Part shown: positions 8,148-10,494 of the stretch, in pieces | Layout of the letters: every line of letters begins with the position of its first letter | Numbering within the stretch: the first letter of the stretch is position 1 | Source of the DNA: Deltaproteobacteria bacterium | GTDB taxonomy: Bacteria; Myxococcota_A; Polyangia; HGW-17; SLPX01 | Assembly (NCBI GenBank): GCA_011390535.1 | Contig: JAABSF010000055.1 | Span: 1-10,494 of the forward strand | Length of the DNA stretch: 10,494 nucleotides | Direction: 5' to 3' | The notes under the pieces: generated by a model | Databases searched by the model: none | Seen by the model: the letters and a program-made list of their open reading frames with translations, nothing else | What the model was told of the DNA's origin: nothing | Made by a program: the position numbers and the translations under genes

Positions 8148-8178
8148 TTGACTTCGACGGAATCTCACAGGCGATACT
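8148..8178 (+). promoter_or_regulatory. Weak candidate promoter for the Cys-rich lipoprotein/lepB pair
   Basis: TTGACT (8148-8153) matches five of six -35 bases. GATACT (8173-8178) matches four of six -10 bases, but the spacer of 19 is long. It lies in the only sizeable gap upstream of the rightward genes and directly before the 8180-8196 palindrome. A promoter for moxR on the other strand must also lie in 8052-8227; I see no convincing match to consensus there. Confidence 0.3.
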
Positions 8179-8179
8179 G

Positions 8180-8196
8180 TTTCTACAGTGTAGAAA
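8180..8196. promoter_or_regulatory. 17-base perfect palindrome, candidate operator in the divergent intergenic region
   Basis: TTTCTACA-g-TGTAGAAA is a perfect 8-base inverted repeat with a one-base centre. A second dyad, ACTGT-ttct-ACAGT (8176-8189), overlaps its left half. The site sits immediately after the candidate -10 of the rightward promoter, where a bound repressor could block initiation, and it is shared with the leftward moxR cluster. It is not a terminator: there is no GC stem and no following T-run. The regulator is unknown. The TACA/TGTA halves recall BlaI/CopY-type operators, but the one-base centre differs. Confidence 0.45.
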
Positions 8197-8227
8197 ACGA
8201 AAAATGTGTGTTATAAGCCTGGATCTG

Positions 8228-8878
8228 ATGTTTTGGAATTTTTTCAACATACGTCTCTTTACACATTTAAGGTGTCTTGTTCCGACTCCAACAGTTTTTT
8301 TCTTGTTGGGTGTCTCATTGGTTTTTGCTTTTACAGGGTGTAAAGATGATAAATACGATACCAAACTGAACGAACTGGCCCGAAATGAAATGAAGATTTA
8401 CGGTGGTGTACCTGCACCCTTAAGAAATCCGGCCGGTTTTTGTTTTGAGTCTTGTCGTAGACAAATCGTTTGTCGACTGGGTGATCCTGAGGGAGAAGAA
8501 CAAGAGAAGATTTTTGAGACCACTGTGGAAAGATGCGGGCACAATTGTGTCGAATGGATCAAATCAAGCCCATACGAGGCCGCCGCGCAACATCTTTGCT
8601 ACTTAAAAAACAGATGCAGCCGGCTCTCGGCATGTCTGTCTGAGACAAAGAGGCTTCTTCGGTATTCCTCTGAACCCGAAAAACAAAGAGATTGCTTTAA
8701 ACTTTGTGTTGATTACGGTGCATGTGAAGGGCAAGAACGAATGTGCCTAAAGCTCTGCAACGAAGGTGATCTTCGCATTTACAGGGCGCTTGAAAATTGT
8801 GAAAACAGAAGCTGCCCGGAAGTAAAAGAATGCGTGGAGGCAGAGCTAAAAAAACAAGATTCAAGAGCCTTTATGTAG
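8228..8878 (+). CDS. Small Cys-rich lipoprotein with two 8-cysteine modules
   Basis: Unrecognised 216-residue lipoprotein. A hydrophobic segment (VFFLLGVSLVFAF, 23-35) precedes lipobox FTGC with lipid-acceptor Cys38, followed by Lys-Asp-Asp. The Lys at +2 would favour the outer membrane under the E. coli Lol rule. The mature part has 16 further cysteines in two similar blocks. Block one starts CFESCRRQIVC and block two CFKLCVDYGAC, both C-x3-C-x5-C. Each is followed by another C-x3-C (CGHNC, CLKLC) and then a three-Cys group (C-x5-C-x5-C, or C-x4-C-x5-C). This looks like an internal duplication of a disulfide-bonded module. The start is uncertain: ATG at 8228 gives a sensible signal peptide, and ATG at 8204 would lengthen it. 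The frame is open back to 8063, but that start would run into the moxR leader and hide the signal peptide. It ends nine bases before lepB, so the two are probably cotranscribed. Confidence 0.78.
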   Translation: MFWNFFNIRLFTHLRCLVPTPTVFFLLGVSLVFAFTGCKDDKYDTKLNELARNEMKIYGGVPAPLRNPAGFCFESCRRQIVCRLGDPEGEEQEKIFETTVERCGHNCVEWIKSSPYEAAAQHLCYLKNRCSRLSACLSETKRLLRYSSEPEKQRDCFKLCVDYGACEGQERMCLKLCNEGDLRIYRALENCENRSCPEVKECVEAELKKQDSRAFM

Positions 8879-8880
8879 GA
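8877..8880 (+). promoter_or_regulatory. Shine-Dalgarno AGGA supporting the TTG start of lepB
   Basis: AGGA overlaps the TAG stop of the lipoprotein gene and lies seven bases before the TTG at 8888. No ATG is available near the conserved N-terminal layout, so the TTG start is accepted. Confidence 0.6.
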
Positions 8881-8887
8881 CAAAGAA

Positions 8888-10060
8888 TTGAGATTATTCA
8901 AGCGCATAAGAACCTGGCGGCATCTCAGAAGGATAAAGAGAGAGCACCGCTATCTTGAAAAAGAGACCCAGAGAATAGTCAGGCTATATGGCCCTTTGGA
9001 CAATAACGGGGAAACATCGCTCCAGTATTCTCGGGTGTCGGGAATTCGTCATGGGCTGAAGCTGGCATTTACGTTTGGGCTTTGGTTCGTCTATCGTAGG
9101 GTTTTGCGGGCGCGGCGACCACTCATTGAAGAAGAAGCCATCAACGAAATCGCACAAGCCCTTAAAGCTTCAAAGCAAGCACAAGAGAGCAAAAATATCA
9201 AAAAGGCGGCAAAGAGCCTTGAAGCACTTGACAAAAAAGTTGGTTACCACCTCGGCTTTGCAAGAAAATCTACGATCCGGGAATATGTTGAATCCATCGG
9301 CGTTGCGGTGTTGATTGCACTATTTCTGAGAGCTTTCGTTGTTGAGGCTTTCAAGATCCCTTCCGGGTCAATGATACCGACGCTTGAGGTAGGAGATCAT
9401 ATATTTGTGAATAAGTTCAGCTATGGGCTCCGCATTCCGCTCACAACAGATCCTCCGCGCCGCTTTTTCAACTGGGGAAAACCGAAACGAGGGGAGGTGG
9501 TGGTTTTCATAAATCGCCACCATGTGGAACATGATTTTATCAAGAGAGTAATCGCTGTTGGGGGAGATGAAGTAAAAGTCAAAGGCAGCACAATCTATCT
9601 CCGCAGAGAGGGACAAGGAACCTGGGAGCCGGTAAAAAAGACTCGCATGGAGGGAGAATGCCGTTATCAAGATTTTGGAGGGGGTAGTTGGATGGAACAG
9701 TCCAACTGCGATTATTACAGAGAATATTTGGAAGGTCACGAGTACACCATCATTATCGACCGTGATCGTGAAAACCAGAATTATCCACCGGTGGAGTTAT
9801 TTAAGGACACATCTATACCCATCGGGTCTCTCAGGATCAGATCGGACAAAATCTTCAACCCCTACAAGGTCCCCGAGGGCACAGTCTTTGTTATGGGAGA
9901 CAACCGGACTAACAGCGGTGACAGCCGCCTGCTTATAAAAGTGGGTTTTGTCCCGGAAAACTACATAAAGGGCAAATCGCTTGTTGTTTGGTCATCGTGG
10001 GGGCCGAGCCGATCTTGGTGGGGCCTCAGGTGGCACCGGATAGGCAGAGTCATTGACTGA
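8888..10060 (+). CDS. lepB: Signal peptidase I (type I leader peptidase)
   Basis: Cleaves signal peptides from exported proteins at the outer face of the inner membrane, using a Ser/Lys dyad. Family S26 signatures are complete: membrane segment about 136-152 (IGVAVLIALFLRAFVVEAF), box B IPSGSMIPTL with catalytic Ser161, box D DFIKRVIAVGGDEV with catalytic Lys219, and box E GDNRTNSGDSR (337-347). Two cysteines (258, 274) lie in the periplasmic loop, roughly where E. coli LepB has its disulfide. At 390 residues it is long. About 130 residues precede the membrane segment: a very basic start, a short hydrophobic stretch (57-69) that might be a first membrane helix, and an Ala/Lys/Glu-rich, probably helical region (80-118). 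The start is TTG. It follows the Cys-rich lipoprotein by nine bases, and its 3' end overlaps the convergent pheT by 11 bases. It does not process lipoproteins; that is LspA. Confidence 0.95.
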   Translation: MRLFKRIRTWRHLRRIKREHRYLEKETQRIVRLYGPLDNNGETSLQYSRVSGIRHGLKLAFTFGLWFVYRRVLRARRPLIEEEAINEIAQALKASKQAQESKNIKKAAKSLEALDKKVGYHLGFARKSTIREYVESIGVAVLIALFLRAFVVEAFKIPSGSMIPTLEVGDHIFVNKFSYGLRIPLTTDPPRRFFNWGKPKRGEVVVFINRHHVEHDFIKRVIAVGGDEVKVKGSTIYLRREGQGTWEPVKKTRMEGECRYQDFGGGSWMEQSNCDYYREYLEGHEYTIIIDRDRENQNYPPVELFKDTSIPIGSLRIRSDKIFNPYKVPEGTVFVMGDNRTNSGDSRLLIKVGFVPENYIKGKSLVVWSSWGPSRSWWGLRWHRIGRVID

Positions 10061-10494
10061 TAAGCCCGGTCAAATCCATCTCAAAAGCAGCCACCGGGTG
10101 TCCAAGGTTGAATCTCTCTAAAACGGATGGGTTAATTTCCCCGAGAGTTCCACACACCTCTCCCTGAACAATAATTTCTCCACACCTACCTTTCATATAA
10201 CATCCTCTCTCACCATTTCGGATCTCAGCCTTCATACCTATCTCTCTCAACATCGCTTCACAAAGAGAACGTGCGTCAGCCGCCCCGGCTGATGCGTCTA
10301 TCATTACAGCGCCCAAAAAAAGCTTCTCGACCGCCCCTGTCTCTGAATTCTCATCTAAAAAAGTAACCGGTCCCACCTCAAAGAGCTTTTGTGGCAGCTC
10401 TCTATTTGTGTTCGCCGATAAAGTCTCCAACAAACCCGGCAGAAGAGACACCCTCAAAAGCGTCTGCTCTGTGCTTATTGGATGAGCCAACAAA
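10050..10494 (-). CDS. pheT: Phenylalanyl-tRNA synthetase beta chain, C-terminal part (archaeal/eukaryotic-like short type)
   Basis: Partial: the gene runs off the right edge and only its last 147-148 residues are here. The TTG at 10493 is an internal codon, not a start. The product pairs with PheS in the heterotetramer that charges tRNA-Phe. Recognisable signatures are LRVSLLPGLLETLSANTNRE, then LPQKLFEVG, GRCGEIIVQGEVCGTLGEINPSVLERFNL, and final AAFEMDLTGLI. These follow the core catalytic-like domain of archaeal and eukaryotic beta chains, for example LLPGLL..N...LP.KLFE and GRCAEI...G.LGVLHP. The protein stops right after this region, so it lacks the FDX-ACB anticodon-binding domain that ends typical bacterial PheT. 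This type is known in some bacteria, notably spirochaetes, and implies old horizontal transfer. The stop (10052-10050) lies within lepB. Confidence 0.88.
   Translation of the reverse strand, partial: LLAHPISTEQTLLRVSLLPGLLETLSANTNRELPQKLFEVGPVTFLDENSETGAVEKLFLGAVMIDASAGAADARSLCEAMLREIGMKAEIRNGERGCYMKGRCGEIIVQGEVCGTLGEINPSVLERFNLGHPVAAFEMDLTGLISQ

Noticed and set aside
8180..8196. LexA/SOS box reading of the palindrome
   Set aside because: The CTGT and ACAG halves are four bases apart instead of the eight of the E. coli box, and no SOS gene adjoins.
8063..8227. N-terminal extension of the Cys-rich lipoprotein from the ATG at 8063
   Set aside because: It would bury the lipoprotein signal sequence more than 75 residues deep and begin inside the moxR leader; the frame is probably open by chance.
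7999..8364. 121-codon leftward open frame across the divergent gap
   Set aside because: Overlaps the moxR start and the lipoprotein signal peptide on the other strand; no coding character.

Overview
The window looks like a chromosomal segment of a Gram-negative bacterium, most likely from Myxococcota or a related former 'Deltaproteobacteria' group such as the bradymonads. The clues are a very large Cys-rich, VCBS/FG-GAP-repeat lipoprotein, a second Cys-rich lipoprotein, and a multi-PAS hybrid histidine kinase with the 'AHDFNN' type H-box. Base composition looks moderate, without strong GC skew. The lineage is an inference from protein style, not from a marker gene. The window is almost fully coding: seven protein genes, no RNA genes, no insertion sequences, no CRISPR and no gene-free stretch over 180 bases.

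The left and centre (53-8051) form a leftward run of four genes: a MoxR-type AAA+ ATPase (7155-8051), a 630-residue protein (5263-7155), a soluble hybrid histidine kinase (2804-5266) and, after a 165-base gap, a large surface lipoprotein (53-2638). The first three are tightly packed. Each downstream start overlaps the stop of the gene before it, and a good Shine-Dalgarno lies inside the upstream coding end, so translational coupling is expected. The middle protein is the most unusual item. Its N-terminus carries motifs of the TraB/Tiki/ChaN hydrolase superfamily. Its C-terminus resembles the von Willebrand A (VWA) partner proteins of MoxR ATPases, but the metal-binding DxSxS motif is replaced.

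The right side is rightward: a small lipoprotein with 16 cysteines in two similar 8-Cys modules (8228-8878), followed 9 bases later by signal peptidase I (lepB, 8888-10060). The 176-base divergent region between moxR and this lipoprotein holds a perfect 17-base palindrome next to a possible promoter. At the right edge a leftward gene, cut by the window end, encodes the C-terminus of a phenylalanyl-tRNA synthetase beta chain of the archaeal/eukaryotic short type. Its last 11 bases overlap the end of lepB tail to tail.

Working model: the MoxR ATPase and the Tiki/VWA-like protein form one chaperone or effector machine, with the co-encoded kinase sensing or regulating it. The lipoprotein and signal peptidase genes are envelope functions. 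The system-level reading is inference; the domain motifs are visible in the sequence.
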